DNA of 64,000 nucleotides from Chitinophaga hostae. Lineage in GTDB: Bacteria; Bacteroidota; Bacteroidia; Chitinophagales; Chitinophagaceae. Below the pieces are notes generated by a model, which saw only the letters and a program-made list of their open reading frames with translations, had not been told where the DNA came from and ran no database searches. Positions 27,005-36,091 of this stretch are shown one piece after another. The position numbers and the translations under genes are program-made. Position 1 is the stretch's first letter, and each line of letters starts with the position of its first letter. Location: NCBI RefSeq assembly GCF_018224885.1, contig NZ_JAGTXB010000019.1:1-64000 (forward strand), read 5' to 3'.

Positions 27005-28690
27005 TTAGTTGTAACCCGGGTTCTGTTCCAGCACAGCGCTCCTGTTTCTTTCAATTTCTCCCTGTGGAATGGCCCAGAGATTAAAGCGGGGATCCATATT
27101 TACGCCGTAAAAAGGATTGTATTTTTTTACCCGCTCATACAACTTACCCAAACGCATCAACGTCAGCATCCTTTTTTCTTCCACTCCCAATTCCCTTAAC
27201 CGTTCATCCAGGATATAATCCAGCGTAACGGCGCCGGCCAATACCGGGGAGGCATTCGCTCTTGCCCGTACCACGTTTATATCTGCCGCGGCAGGACCGG
27301 TACTTCCCAGCCCCAGGTAAGCCTCTGCTCTCAGTAAATAAGTTTCAGCCAACCTGAACATGTACTGATCTGCATAGGTACCACCTGCGGTAGCTTTTAA
27401 TTCGTACTTCTTCACCGGGTCGGAAGCACCCGGGTTTACATATAATGCAGCGGGGTGATTGAAAGGTGTGGTGGCTTTTGACTGATAAGGATAAAAAACT
27501 CTTGAGGGAAAAGTAATATTAGCGCCGGGTGGAGGATTTTGTGTAGAAATTTTTTGCCCGAAAAACGGGCTCGCAGGATTGGTAGCTACTACTTCTCTTA
27601 CGAAATTATGGTTCGCATTCCTGATATCATTATTAAAATCACTTTGCCATACTTCATCAGCAAAATGTTTTGAAGGCTGTAAAAAACCAACACCCCTGCC
27701 GCCGGTATAATCACCAATGGGCCAGAGGAATAATGCCACACCGTTCACCCGCATGTCGCGGTACAACGGTACGTGTACCCGTTCCAGTTGGTAGTTGCCT
27801 GCCATAGCAGTTGACACCGCAGATCCGCCCTGCACATCTGTTTCCAGTTGGATAACCCAGATCCCTTCGGTGTTACCGGCACTTTTCCGGTTCTGATTTT
27901 TTGCCTGGAACAGGTCCCAGTATACATCTCCCGGCGTAACCGTGGAGCGTGCACCGAAACGGGTCTTCATTAAGTCAGTAGCCGGATCATCGATCACCGC
28001 CGAAGCAGCATTCACGGCATGCTGAAACTGGCCGTCAGCAAGATATACTTCCGATAACAGGTGCTGTGCAGCAAGGTTGGATATTTCTCCATCCTTCACC
28101 ACGGTAATTCCCGGTAAATTGGTAGCGGCAAATTTCAGGTCCGCAATAACCTGTGTCAATACTTCTTTTTTTGTTGCCCTTACAAAATCTGTTTTCTCTC
28201 CCACAATCTCATTTAATACCAGCGGTACACCTCCATATAAATAGGCAAGCGTTCTGTAACCTAAAGCCCTGAAAAACTTTGCCCTGGCTTCAAACAGCAC
28301 TTTGTTGGCATTTGAAAGCCGGGAAGCAGGAATACGGTCAATAATGGTATTTGACTCTGCCACAATTTTATACAGCTGGCTCCAGTGGTTATTGGTAAGC
28401 GTGCCATTGGGACCAAATTCAGCCGACAGGTTGGGGTTGCTGCCCACCGACACTTCCACCGCCATATCTGTTCTGTATAGATACTGCATCGGTTGCCAGT
28501 CGCTGGACGTGTAAAATTCACTTCTTACTAATCCGTACAGGTTGTTGACAGATGCGTCAAAATCTTCTGTCGTTTTAAACGCGTTGGCGGTGCTGAGGAA
28601 CGACAACGACTTTTCATCCAGGAAATCCTGCCTGCACGAAAACGCGAAGCAGAGTATAAACAGGAGTGATGTCCGGTACAATGTTTTCAT
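27005..28690 (-). CDS. SusD/RagB-family nutrient-binding lipoprotein (glucuronoxylan locus)
   Basis: 561 residues. The lipoprotein signal ends FAFSC near residue 19, then RQDFLDEKSLSFLSTANAFK. SusD features are ARAKFFRALGYRTLAYLYGG, YLLRAEAYLGLGSTGPAAAD, RLRELGVEEKRMLTLMRLGK, and the ending EIERNRSAVLEQNPGYN. It follows its SusC after 24 nt and precedes the GH2 gene by 31 nt, so all four leftward genes probably form one transcript. By context it binds short acidic xylo-oligosaccharides at the cell surface. Confidence 0.95.
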   Translation of the reverse strand: MKTLYRTSLLFILCFAFSCRQDFLDEKSLSFLSTANAFKTTEDFDASVNNLYGLVRSEFYTSSDWQPMQYLYRTDMAVEVSVGSNPNLSAEFGPNGTLTNNHWSQLYKIVAESNTIIDRIPASRLSNANKVLFEARAKFFRALGYRTLAYLYGGVPLVLNEIVGEKTDFVRATKKEVLTQVIADLKFAATNLPGITVVKDGEISNLAAQHLLSEVYLADGQFQHAVNAASAVIDDPATDLMKTRFGARSTVTPGDVYWDLFQAKNQNRKSAGNTEGIWVIQLETDVQGGSAVSTAMAGNYQLERVHVPLYRDMRVNGVALFLWPIGDYTGGRGVGFLQPSKHFADEVWQSDFNNDIRNANHNFVREVVATNPASPFFGQKISTQNPPPGANITFPSRVFYPYQSKATTPFNHPAALYVNPGASDPVKKYELKATAGGTYADQYMFRLAETYLLRAEAYLGLGSTGPAAADINVVRARANASPVLAGAVTLDYILDERLRELGVEEKRMLTLMRLGKLYERVKKYNPFYGVNMDPRFNLWAIPQGEIERNRSAVLEQNPGYN

Positions 28691-28714
28691 ATAAATATTT
28701 TTACAACGTGGTTT

Positions 28715-31700
28715 TTAGTATACAATGTTCAACCCTACCGTAAAACCTCTCAGAACGGGTCTTCCTCCTATCACCAGGCCCATCGGATTGCCGTCATTAT
28801 CGTTGGCTTCAGGATCCCATCCTTCCCAGTTTGTCCAGGTATATAAATTTTTGCCGCTCACATACAGGTTGATCGACTGGGCTTTGAATTTCTTCAGAAG
28901 ACTGGTGGCCAGGTTATAGGAAATGGAAACATCCTGTAATCTCACAAAGCTCCTGTCCTGGTACATACTAGGTTCAATTTTAGCGCGGGAGCCGGAGATA
29001 TTTCTCGGGTATTTACCGGTGGGATTACCAGGCGACCAGAAGTCAATTCCCTGCAGGTTATTTACCCGGATACTGTTGTCTTCCCGGAAAAATGAGGGGT
29101 TGTTATTACCGAGATATCCGTTTCTGCCACCCTGCACGGAGTTCAGAAACAGGCTCACTGTAAAAGCTTTATAAGAGAAATTCTGGAACAGGCTCACCCT
29201 GTAGGCCGGCTCCTGCCGGCCCAGGAAAACCCGGTCCGATTGCTGCGTGATATCATTGTCTTTATTCTGATCCACTATCCTGACTGACCCCACCGGAAAA
29301 CCGGGTATTCTCGGGTCATTGAGCTGGTAAATACCATCCAGCTGGTAATCATAAATGGCTTTGATGGATTTGCCGATAAACAGCGAGCTTGACACCAGGT
29401 CATCTTCTTTTCCATCTTTATTGGCGTCCATTCCTGTTAGTGTGATGATCTGGTTTTTGTTGGTGGAAAAATTGGCGGTGGCCGACCATTTAAAGTCTTT
29501 CTTATCTATTATGTTATAGGTCAAAGAAGTTTCGAAACCGCTGTTACGGATCTGGCCAAGATTGGTGGTAATGCTGCCAAACCCGGTAACATTGGGGATC
29601 GCCACGCTATACAGCAAATCGTAGGTATTGTTCCGGTAATAATCCAATGTACCTGTCAGCCTGTTGTTGAAAGCGTTAAAGTCAACACCGATGTTCAGTC
29701 CTTTGGTACGTTCCCATTTCAGGTTGTCGTTACCCAGTGAAGATACCTGCTGACCGAAAGCGGTGGTACCGCCATCACCGAATACGTAGGCTGCGTTGGT
29801 AGTTACCCGGGCAATGGAAGTATAACGCGAAGTTTGGTTGCCGTTGATACCATAGCCTGCGCGCAGTTTAAGGTAATCGATGGCAGGTATGCCCTTCATA
29901 AAATTTTCTTCCGATAAAATCCAGCCCAGGGCAAGTACCGGGAAGGTGCCGTATTTGTAGTTCTTTGCAAAACCGGAAAACCCATCCCGGCGCAGGATAG
30001 CGGTCAACAGGTACCGGTCTTTGAATTTATAGTTTACGCGCGCCATCTGGTAGGCCAGGTTTTCTTCCCAGGCATCGGATTGCGCAAACTGGTTAGTGCC
30101 CTGTGAAAGGTTATTATAGCTGAGCGTGAGCCGTGGAAACCCTCTTGCTTCGGAAAAAGTGCTGTTGAACTTTCTTCCTACTGCACCATACAACAAGGTA
30201 GCTGTGATATCATGATCGCCAAATTTTTTGGAATAGGTAAGGATGTTATCGAAGGTATAATCATAATAATCCTGGAACTCTTTGTAAGCCCTGCCTGTTT
30301 GTCCGGCATCATAAATACTGGAAAAGAAGTGTTTTGATAACCTGTAATTGTTACCGAAGTTCATGCGGTAGTTGAGTCCTTCCAGGAAGGGAAAATCTAT
30401 ATCTGTATAAATATTGGCGAAAAAATAGTTGGTGCGGTCGTAGTCATCCACGTGATAAGTAGTAAATGGATTCGGTTCCAGCGTATTCATCGGGAACGGT
30501 ATTAATTTACCGGCGGTGTCGTAGGGTACAATTAATGGCGTCATGCGCTGCAAACTACCAAAGGAAGGTTCGGCACCGTCCTGGTTAATAAATGCAGCCG
30601 ACGACAGCAGGCCTACTTTCCACCAGGATAGCGGTCGTGTTTCGATGTTGGCGCGGATCGATTTTCTTTTAAATTTATCGTTGACAATAAATCCCTTCTG
30701 ATCCACCAGGCTTCCGGATACAAGGTAGGTAACACGATCGCCCCCGCCGGAAATACTTAGGTTGGTTTCCGAAATGGTGCCGGTATTGGTTCCTTCTCCA
30801 AACCAGTCGTAGTTGTTGGGCAGTAATCCGCCTTGCCCGTTACGGATACTGTTATCCGCTACGTCTTCAATTTTAAAATCGGGATTGGGTGTGGTATAAT
30901 CCGGCGCCAGGTAGGCCTTGTCGTAGAAGGCTTCCTTTAAATAATTAAGATATCCTTCCCGGTCGTATGGTTTCAGTTTACCGATAGTAGGATATTGACT
31001 GGTATAGGAAGTAGAAAAGGCGATACGTGGTTGCTGGTTAATTTTTCCTTTCCTGGAGGTGATGAGGATCACGCCGTTGGCTGCCTGCGCGCCATAAACG
31101 GCGGTGGAGCTGGCATCTTTCAATACATCAATGGTGGCGATATCATCGGGATTGATGTAGGAAAGGGAGCCGGTGTACTGAATACCGTCGAGGATCATGA
31201 GTACGTTCTGGTTACCGTTCAGCGTTACGCGCCCCCTGATGGAGATGGGCGGTGTGCCGCCTGCCACGGTAGCGATGCCAACGTTCAATCCGGGTACGGT
31301 TCCCTGCAGGAACTGGCCGATATTGGTGTTGGGGGCTTCCCGTAGCGATTCGAGGTTTACACTGGCCACTGCGCCGGTCAGGTCTTTCTTTTTCTGCGTG
31401 CCATATCCTACTACCACTATCTCTCCCACATCTTTTGCAGCGGGGGAGAGCTGCACATTTATCCGGGTATCGTCTTCCACCGTTATTTCTTTGTTGGCGT
31501 AGCCGATACTTGAAATAACGAGGACGGCGCCCTTGGTGGCGGTAATTACAAATTCGCCGTTGCCGTTGGTGACCTGTCCTTTGTTGGTGCCTTTGAGCAC
31601 GACGGACGCGCCGGGCACCGGATCGTTGCGTTCGGTGGTGACGCGGCCGTGGATGGTTTTATCCTGCGCTGCCAGGAGTATGGGCCAGGCAAAAAGACAG

Positions 31701-31786
31701 GCCGAAAAAAGAATCATCGCCACTACCCGGTTGATGGATAGTTGGGGGATGTTCCTGCTGTTTTTAAAGTTTTCAGTTTTTTTCAT
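28715..31786 (-). CDS. SusC-family TonB-linked transporter (glucuronoxylan locus)
   Basis: 1023 residues from ATG 31786 (MKKTENFKNSRN). The frame is open five codons earlier. A long N-terminal signal is followed by a carboxypeptidase-regulatory-like domain (GRVTTERNDPVPGASVVLKG), then GEIVVVGYGTQKKKDLTGAV, a plug (ISIRGRVTLNGNQNVLMILD, VYGAQAANGVILITSRKGK) and a barrel ending FTVGLNIVY. It has no STN domain, in keeping with local control by a LacI protein. It starts the leftward unit and shares a 195-nt divergent region, with a candidate operator, with lacI. Confidence 0.95.
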   Translation of the reverse strand: MKKTENFKNSRNIPQLSINRVVAMILFSACLFAWPILLAAQDKTIHGRVTTERNDPVPGASVVLKGTNKGQVTNGNGEFVITATKGAVLVISSIGYANKEITVEDDTRINVQLSPAAKDVGEIVVVGYGTQKKKDLTGAVASVNLESLREAPNTNIGQFLQGTVPGLNVGIATVAGGTPPISIRGRVTLNGNQNVLMILDGIQYTGSLSYINPDDIATIDVLKDASSTAVYGAQAANGVILITSRKGKINQQPRIAFSTSYTSQYPTIGKLKPYDREGYLNYLKEAFYDKAYLAPDYTTPNPDFKIEDVADNSIRNGQGGLLPNNYDWFGEGTNTGTISETNLSISGGGDRVTYLVSGSLVDQKGFIVNDKFKRKSIRANIETRPLSWWKVGLLSSAAFINQDGAEPSFGSLQRMTPLIVPYDTAGKLIPFPMNTLEPNPFTTYHVDDYDRTNYFFANIYTDIDFPFLEGLNYRMNFGNNYRLSKHFFSSIYDAGQTGRAYKEFQDYYDYTFDNILTYSKKFGDHDITATLLYGAVGRKFNSTFSEARGFPRLTLSYNNLSQGTNQFAQSDAWEENLAYQMARVNYKFKDRYLLTAILRRDGFSGFAKNYKYGTFPVLALGWILSEENFMKGIPAIDYLKLRAGYGINGNQTSRYTSIARVTTNAAYVFGDGGTTAFGQQVSSLGNDNLKWERTKGLNIGVDFNAFNNRLTGTLDYYRNNTYDLLYSVAIPNVTGFGSITTNLGQIRNSGFETSLTYNIIDKKDFKWSATANFSTNKNQIITLTGMDANKDGKEDDLVSSSLFIGKSIKAIYDYQLDGIYQLNDPRIPGFPVGSVRIVDQNKDNDITQQSDRVFLGRQEPAYRVSLFQNFSYKAFTVSLFLNSVQGGRNGYLGNNNPSFFREDNSIRVNNLQGIDFWSPGNPTGKYPRNISGSRAKIEPSMYQDRSFVRLQDVSISYNLATSLLKKFKAQSINLYVSGKNLYTWTNWEGWDPEANDNDGNPMGLVIGGRPVLRGFTVGLNIVY

Positions 31787-31916
31787 AACGTTTAGTGTCA
31801 TAAGGACAATTATAAAAAATGGTAAAAAACGGGTTGGAATTATGCTAACGTGGTTATTCCTTTTTTGATCGTTTGGTTGACATCAGTGAAACGAATATAA
31901 GAAAAAATAGGATTTA

Positions 31917-31930
31917 CGTAACCGATTGCA
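31917..31930. promoter_or_regulatory. Candidate LacI-family operator in the susC/lacI divergent region
   Basis: CGTAACCGATTGCA has the AAnCGnTT core of LacI-family operators, with the central CG at 31923-31924. Ten central bases (AACCGATTGC) are identical to a second site at 33055-33068. It lies 51 nt before lacI and 130 nt before the susC start. A near-consensus -7 box (TTCCTTTG, 31955-31962) follows for lacI, so the site could also control the regulator itself. Confidence 0.65.
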
Positions 31931-31981
31931 TTTTTTTATTCAAAAAAAGTTCATTTCCTTTGATAAACAAGCAGAAGAAAA

Positions 31982-33031
31982 ATGCCAGAAATGCCAGAAG
32001 ACCGGGAAGTAACGATATATGATATAGCCAGATACCTGAATATTTCGGCTGCCACGGTGAGCAGGGGGTTGAAAAACAATCCCATGATCAGTAAAAACAC
32101 CCGGAAAAAAATTGCAGAAGCGGCAAAGTCGCTTGGTTATCAATCAAATACATTTGCCAGCAGTTTAAGAAGCCGGCATACGCATACACTGGGTGTGCTG
32201 GTGCCCAGGCTGAACAGTCACTTTATGTCGTCTGCCCTGGCCGGCATGGAAAATGCCGCCAACCGCCACGGCTATAACCTCATCATTGCGCAATCGCTCG
32301 AAGATGTGGAGAAGGAAAAACGCAATGCTGCCACCATGTTTAATAAACGGGTAGATGGTCTGCTGATCTCCCTTTCTTATAATACTCAGGATATCCACCA
32401 CTTAGAGCCTTTCTTCAAAAGGAAAATACCGGTCGTTTTCTTTGACCGCGTGTATCCCCACGACGAAAGCACCTCCGTTGGTATCAACAACCAGGAGGCC
32501 GCCTATAATATTACCAAACACCTGATCAGCCAGGGCTGCAGAAAGATCATGCACCTGGGCGGAAACCTGCTGAGGAACGTGTACCAGGAAAGACTGGCCG
32601 GCTACCGGAAAGCGCTGGAGGACCACCATCTTCCTTTCAGCAAGAAACTGTATTTAACGGGTCCCCTCTCGGAACAGGCCGGCGCAGATGCCGCCAGGTA
32701 TATACTGGACCTGCCAGCGGAAGAGCGCCCGGATGCCGTGTTCTCCGCCAATGATACCGCTGCCGTGTATTGCATGCTGACCCTCAAGACCGCAGGCCTG
32801 CGTATCCCGGAAGATATTGCCTTTGCAGGCTTTAATAATGACCCCATCAGCCGGGTGATTGAACCCAACCTCACCACCATGGACTATTCCGGTGACAGCA
32901 TCGGCAATACGGCCGCCACCTATTTAATTAACCACCTCAAAGGCATCAGCAACCTGTATACCACCAATGCTATCACGCTCCGCGCGGATATGGTCATCAG
33001 GGCATCGTCGCTCAAAAACAAATTGCCATAA
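31982..33031 (+). CDS. LacI-family transcriptional regulator
   Basis: 349 residues. The N-terminal helix-turn-helix and hinge read TIYDIARYLNISAATVSRGL and AEAAKSLGYQSNTFASSLRS. A periplasmic-binding-like effector domain follows (TLGVLVPRLNSHFMSSALAG, FFDRVYPHDE, DAVFSANDTAAVYCML, IAFAGFNNDPISRVIEPNLT). In this setting the effector is probably glucuronate or a downstream uronate, relieving repression of both units. Two near-identical operator candidates flank the gene (31917 and 33055). It is transcribed rightward, away from susC. Confidence 0.95.
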   Translation: MPEMPEDREVTIYDIARYLNISAATVSRGLKNNPMISKNTRKKIAEAAKSLGYQSNTFASSLRSRHTHTLGVLVPRLNSHFMSSALAGMENAANRHGYNLIIAQSLEDVEKEKRNAATMFNKRVDGLLISLSYNTQDIHHLEPFFKRKIPVVFFDRVYPHDESTSVGINNQEAAYNITKHLISQGCRKIMHLGGNLLRNVYQERLAGYRKALEDHHLPFSKKLYLTGPLSEQAGADAARYILDLPAEERPDAVFSANDTAAVYCMLTLKTAGLRIPEDIAFAGFNNDPISRVIEPNLTTMDYSGDSIGNTAATYLINHLKGISNLYTTNAITLRADMVIRASSLKNKLP

Positions 33032-33054
33032 ACCAATTTTTTTTATGATATTCA

Positions 33055-33068
33055 CGCAACCGATTGCG
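33055..33068. promoter_or_regulatory. Candidate LacI-family operator upstream of the GH67 gene
   Basis: CGCAACCGATTGCG has 5-bp palindromic arms (CGCAA/TTGCG) around a central CG at 33061-33062. It shares AACCGATTGC with the site at 31917. It lies 24 nt after the lacI stop and 75 nt before the GH67 start. A promoter-like TA...TTTTTG at 33099-33107 lies between it and the gene, with one base more than the usual -7 spacing. Confidence 0.65.
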
Positions 33069-33143
33069 AAAAAATATACAAAAAAGGTGATTCCCAGTTA
33101 GTTTTTGTATGTTGTCATTGAGAAAAAACAGTTGATTATCCGT

Positions 33144-35294
33144 ATGAAAAAAAACACGTTATTGATTTTATGCCTTTGCTGCTTTCTTATCACCAAAGGA
33201 GAAAACGGGTACGATCTCTGGTTGCGGTACAAACCTGTCAGCAATCACATACTGCTATCCGTTTATCGTAAAAATATTACCCAGCTCATCACCGGCGACT
33301 CCTCCGCCACGATGAACATTATAAAAAACGAATTGCTCACAGGAATCGCCGGTTTGCTGCAAACAGAAATCGGGTACCACCACAGCGTAACCCGCGATGG
33401 CGCCATTATTGCAGGCACGCCCCGCTCCTCTGCCCTTATCCGCAACGCCGGTATTGCCACGCAGCTGCAGGCCGCAGGTGACGAAGGCTTCGTGATCACC
33501 ACCAAAAAAATAAACGGTAAACAATGCATTCTCATCTCCGGAAATTCAGAAAAAGGAGTACTGTATGGCGCTTTTCATTTCCTGCGCCTCCTGCAAACGG
33601 AACAACCCATCACATCATTACATATTGTTTCGGCGCCTAAGATCCGCCTCCGGATGCTGGACCACTGGGACAATCCCAACAGAACAGTAGAACGGGGCTA
33701 CGCAGGTTTCTCCATCTGGAACTGGCATACCCTGCCTACGTATATTGATCAGCGTTATATCGACTATGCCAGGGCCAACGCCTCCATCGGTATCAATGGC
33801 ACCGTTATCACGAATGTAAATGCCAATGCAGTTATCCTGACCCCCGCCTACCTGGAAAAAGTAAAAGCGCTGGCGGACGTATTCCGCCCCTATGGCATCA
33901 AAGTCTATCTCACGGCCAGGTTCAGCGCTCCTATTGAAATCGGCGGACTAAAAACTGCAGACCCCTTAGATGCCGGCGTACAACAATGGTGGAGAGAAAA
34001 AATAAAAGAGATATACACGTACATCCCCGACTTCGGCGGTTTTCTCGTAAAAGCAAACAGCGAAGGACAACCCGGTCCGCAGGATTATAAACGCAGTCAC
34101 GCCGACGGCGCCAACATGCTGGCCGACGCCATTGCCCCGTTTAATGGCATCATTATATGGCGCGCGTTTGTATACAGTCACGATAACCCGCTGGACCGGC
34201 ATAAACAGGCCTACGATGATTTTGTTCCACTCAACGGAAAATTCCGCGACAACGTGATGGTACAGGTAAAAAACGGCGCAATCGACTTCATGCCGCGGGA
34301 ACCATTTCATCCTTTGTTTGGCGCCATGCCCCAAACACCGCTGATGATGGAGTTCCAGGTAACACAGGAATACCTGGGACAAGGAACGAGCCTGGTATTC
34401 CTGGCGCCCTTATTCAAAGAAACCCTGGAAAGCGATACCTACTATAAAGGAAAAGGCAGCACCGTAGCCAAAGTGATTGACGGAACACTGGACGGGCACA
34501 GGCTCACAGGCATCGCCGGCGTAGCTAATATCGGTAACGACATTAACTGGTGCGGTCATCCGTTTGCACAGGCAAACTGGTACACGCTCGGACGCCTCGC
34601 CTGGGATCCTGCTATTTCCAGCGAACAGATCGCCGGCGAATGGTTGCGCATGACCTTTTCCAATCAGCCGGATTTTCTGAAAACGGCATCGCAATTAATG
34701 CTGGAAAGCCGCGATATCATTGTACAATATTCCAACCCTATCGGGTTGCATCATATCATGGGTACAGGCCATCACTACGGCCCCGCACCATGGGTGAGTA
34801 ATCAGCAACGGCCGGAGTGGAATCCTGTTTACTACCATAAATCCGACAGCAACGGCATCGGCTTTGACCGCACCGTGACCGGCAGTAATGCGCTGGCGCA
34901 ATATTATCCCGGTGCGCGAAAACAATGGGAAAACAGCCATACCTGCGATGAAAAATACCTGTTGTGGTTTCATCATGTACCCTGGAACTTTCAATTGAAA
35001 AACGGGCGTAATGTATGGGAAGAATTATGTTTTCAATATTATACCGGCGCCGAACGGGCAGGAAAAATGCGGGATACCTGGAATACACTGCGCCCATTTG
35101 TGGATCAGCAAAGATTTGAACAGGTAAGTATGCTGCTGAAAATACAGCACGAAGAAGCTACCTGGTGGCGCAATGCCTGCCTGTTGTACTTTCAGACCTG
35201 CAGCAGGCTGCCCATTCCGTTACAGTATGAAAAGCCCGGCCACACACTGGAATATTATAAAAACCTGCGGTTCCCGTATGCTCCGGGTATTTAA
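33144..35294 (+). CDS. Alpha-glucuronidase, glycoside hydrolase family 67
   Basis: 716 residues from ATG 33144, which opens a clear signal peptide (KKNTLLILCLCCFLITKG). An upstream ATG at 33105 would add 13 residues before it. GH67 blocks are MLDHWDNPNRTVERGYAGFS, VKANSEGQPGPQDYKRSHAD, DFMPREPFHPLFG and MEFQVTQEYLGQG. By alignment from memory with the Cellvibrio enzyme, the catalytic residues would be E307 (acid) and D381 with E409 (base pair), whose spacing fits. The enzyme frees (4-O-methyl)glucuronic acid from the non-reducing end of xylo-oligosaccharides, here probably in the periplasm. It leads the SDR and esterase genes. Confidence 0.96.
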   Translation: MKKNTLLILCLCCFLITKGENGYDLWLRYKPVSNHILLSVYRKNITQLITGDSSATMNIIKNELLTGIAGLLQTEIGYHHSVTRDGAIIAGTPRSSALIRNAGIATQLQAAGDEGFVITTKKINGKQCILISGNSEKGVLYGAFHFLRLLQTEQPITSLHIVSAPKIRLRMLDHWDNPNRTVERGYAGFSIWNWHTLPTYIDQRYIDYARANASIGINGTVITNVNANAVILTPAYLEKVKALADVFRPYGIKVYLTARFSAPIEIGGLKTADPLDAGVQQWWREKIKEIYTYIPDFGGFLVKANSEGQPGPQDYKRSHADGANMLADAIAPFNGIIIWRAFVYSHDNPLDRHKQAYDDFVPLNGKFRDNVMVQVKNGAIDFMPREPFHPLFGAMPQTPLMMEFQVTQEYLGQGTSLVFLAPLFKETLESDTYYKGKGSTVAKVIDGTLDGHRLTGIAGVANIGNDINWCGHPFAQANWYTLGRLAWDPAISSEQIAGEWLRMTFSNQPDFLKTASQLMLESRDIIVQYSNPIGLHHIMGTGHHYGPAPWVSNQQRPEWNPVYYHKSDSNGIGFDRTVTGSNALAQYYPGARKQWENSHTCDEKYLLWFHHVPWNFQLKNGRNVWEELCFQYYTGAERAGKMRDTWNTLRPFVDQQRFEQVSMLLKIQHEEATWWRNACLLYFQTCSRLPIPLQYEKPGHTLEYYKNLRFPYAPGI

Positions 35295-35323
35295 CCACAG
35301 CACTTAAAAACTGAAGAAGGAAA

Positions 35324-36073
35324 ATGACAGCCACAAAAAGAAAACTAGCTATTGTAACAGGCGGCGGCTCAGGCATTGGTCTGGCTATCGCCGAAAAATT
35401 TGTGCAGGAAGGAATCCGTGTAGTCATTACCGGTAGAAACCAGGAAAGACTGGATGCTGCCGTTCAGCAACTGGGCGCATTATGCCACGCTATCCCCTGT
35501 GATCTGACGCAGCTTGCTTCCATCCCCGCGTTGGTACAATCGGTCATAGATCAGCACGGCCCGATAGATATACTGGTGAATAACGCGGGCACCAATATGA
35601 AAAAAGATTTTACGGAAGTAACCGATGACGAATTCCAACAGGTCATCCTGACCAATCTCACTGCCGTGTTTACGATGAGCCGTGAGGTGGTGAAAAACAT
35701 GTTGCAGCAGGAAGCAGGTTGTATTATCAACATCAGTTCAATGGCAGCGCAATATGGTTTACCCAAGGTGATCGCCTACTCCGCCAGCAAAACGGCCATC
35801 GACGGCATGACCAGGGCCATGGCGGTGGAGCTCTCGCCCAAAGGAATCCGGATCAACGCTATTGCACCGGGGTTTATCTATTCCGATATGACCGCAAAAG
35901 CATTGGACAGTGATCCGGAAAGAAAGGCAAAGGTATTTGGCAGAACCCCCATGGGCACTATGGGCCAGCCTGCCGACGTAGCCGGCGCCGCCTATTTCCT
36001 GACTACTGATGCAGCAAAGTTTATTACAGGAGTGGTATTACCGGTAGATGGAGGAAACAGCATCGGTTTTTAA
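35324..36073 (+). CDS. SDR oxidoreductase, probable uronate-pathway dehydrogenase
   Basis: 249 residues with all short-chain dehydrogenase marks: TGGGSGIG cofactor loop near residue 12, DILVNNAGTN, and the catalytic YSASK with upstream NISS. The ending GVVLPVDGGNSIGF is typical of FabG/KduD-like members. The gene lies 29 nt after GH67 and is the only redox enzyme in a locus that has uxuA but no classical uxuB. I therefore infer that it interconverts fructuronate and mannonate. A KduD-like role on a ketodeoxy sugar is the main alternative. Confidence 0.9.
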   Translation: MTATKRKLAIVTGGGSGIGLAIAEKFVQEGIRVVITGRNQERLDAAVQQLGALCHAIPCDLTQLASIPALVQSVIDQHGPIDILVNNAGTNMKKDFTEVTDDEFQQVILTNLTAVFTMSREVVKNMLQQEAGCIINISSMAAQYGLPKVIAYSASKTAIDGMTRAMAVELSPKGIRINAIAPGFIYSDMTAKALDSDPERKAKVFGRTPMGTMGQPADVAGAAYFLTTDAAKFITGVVLPVDGGNSIGF

Positions 36074-36091
36074 CAACACCCATCATATCAA

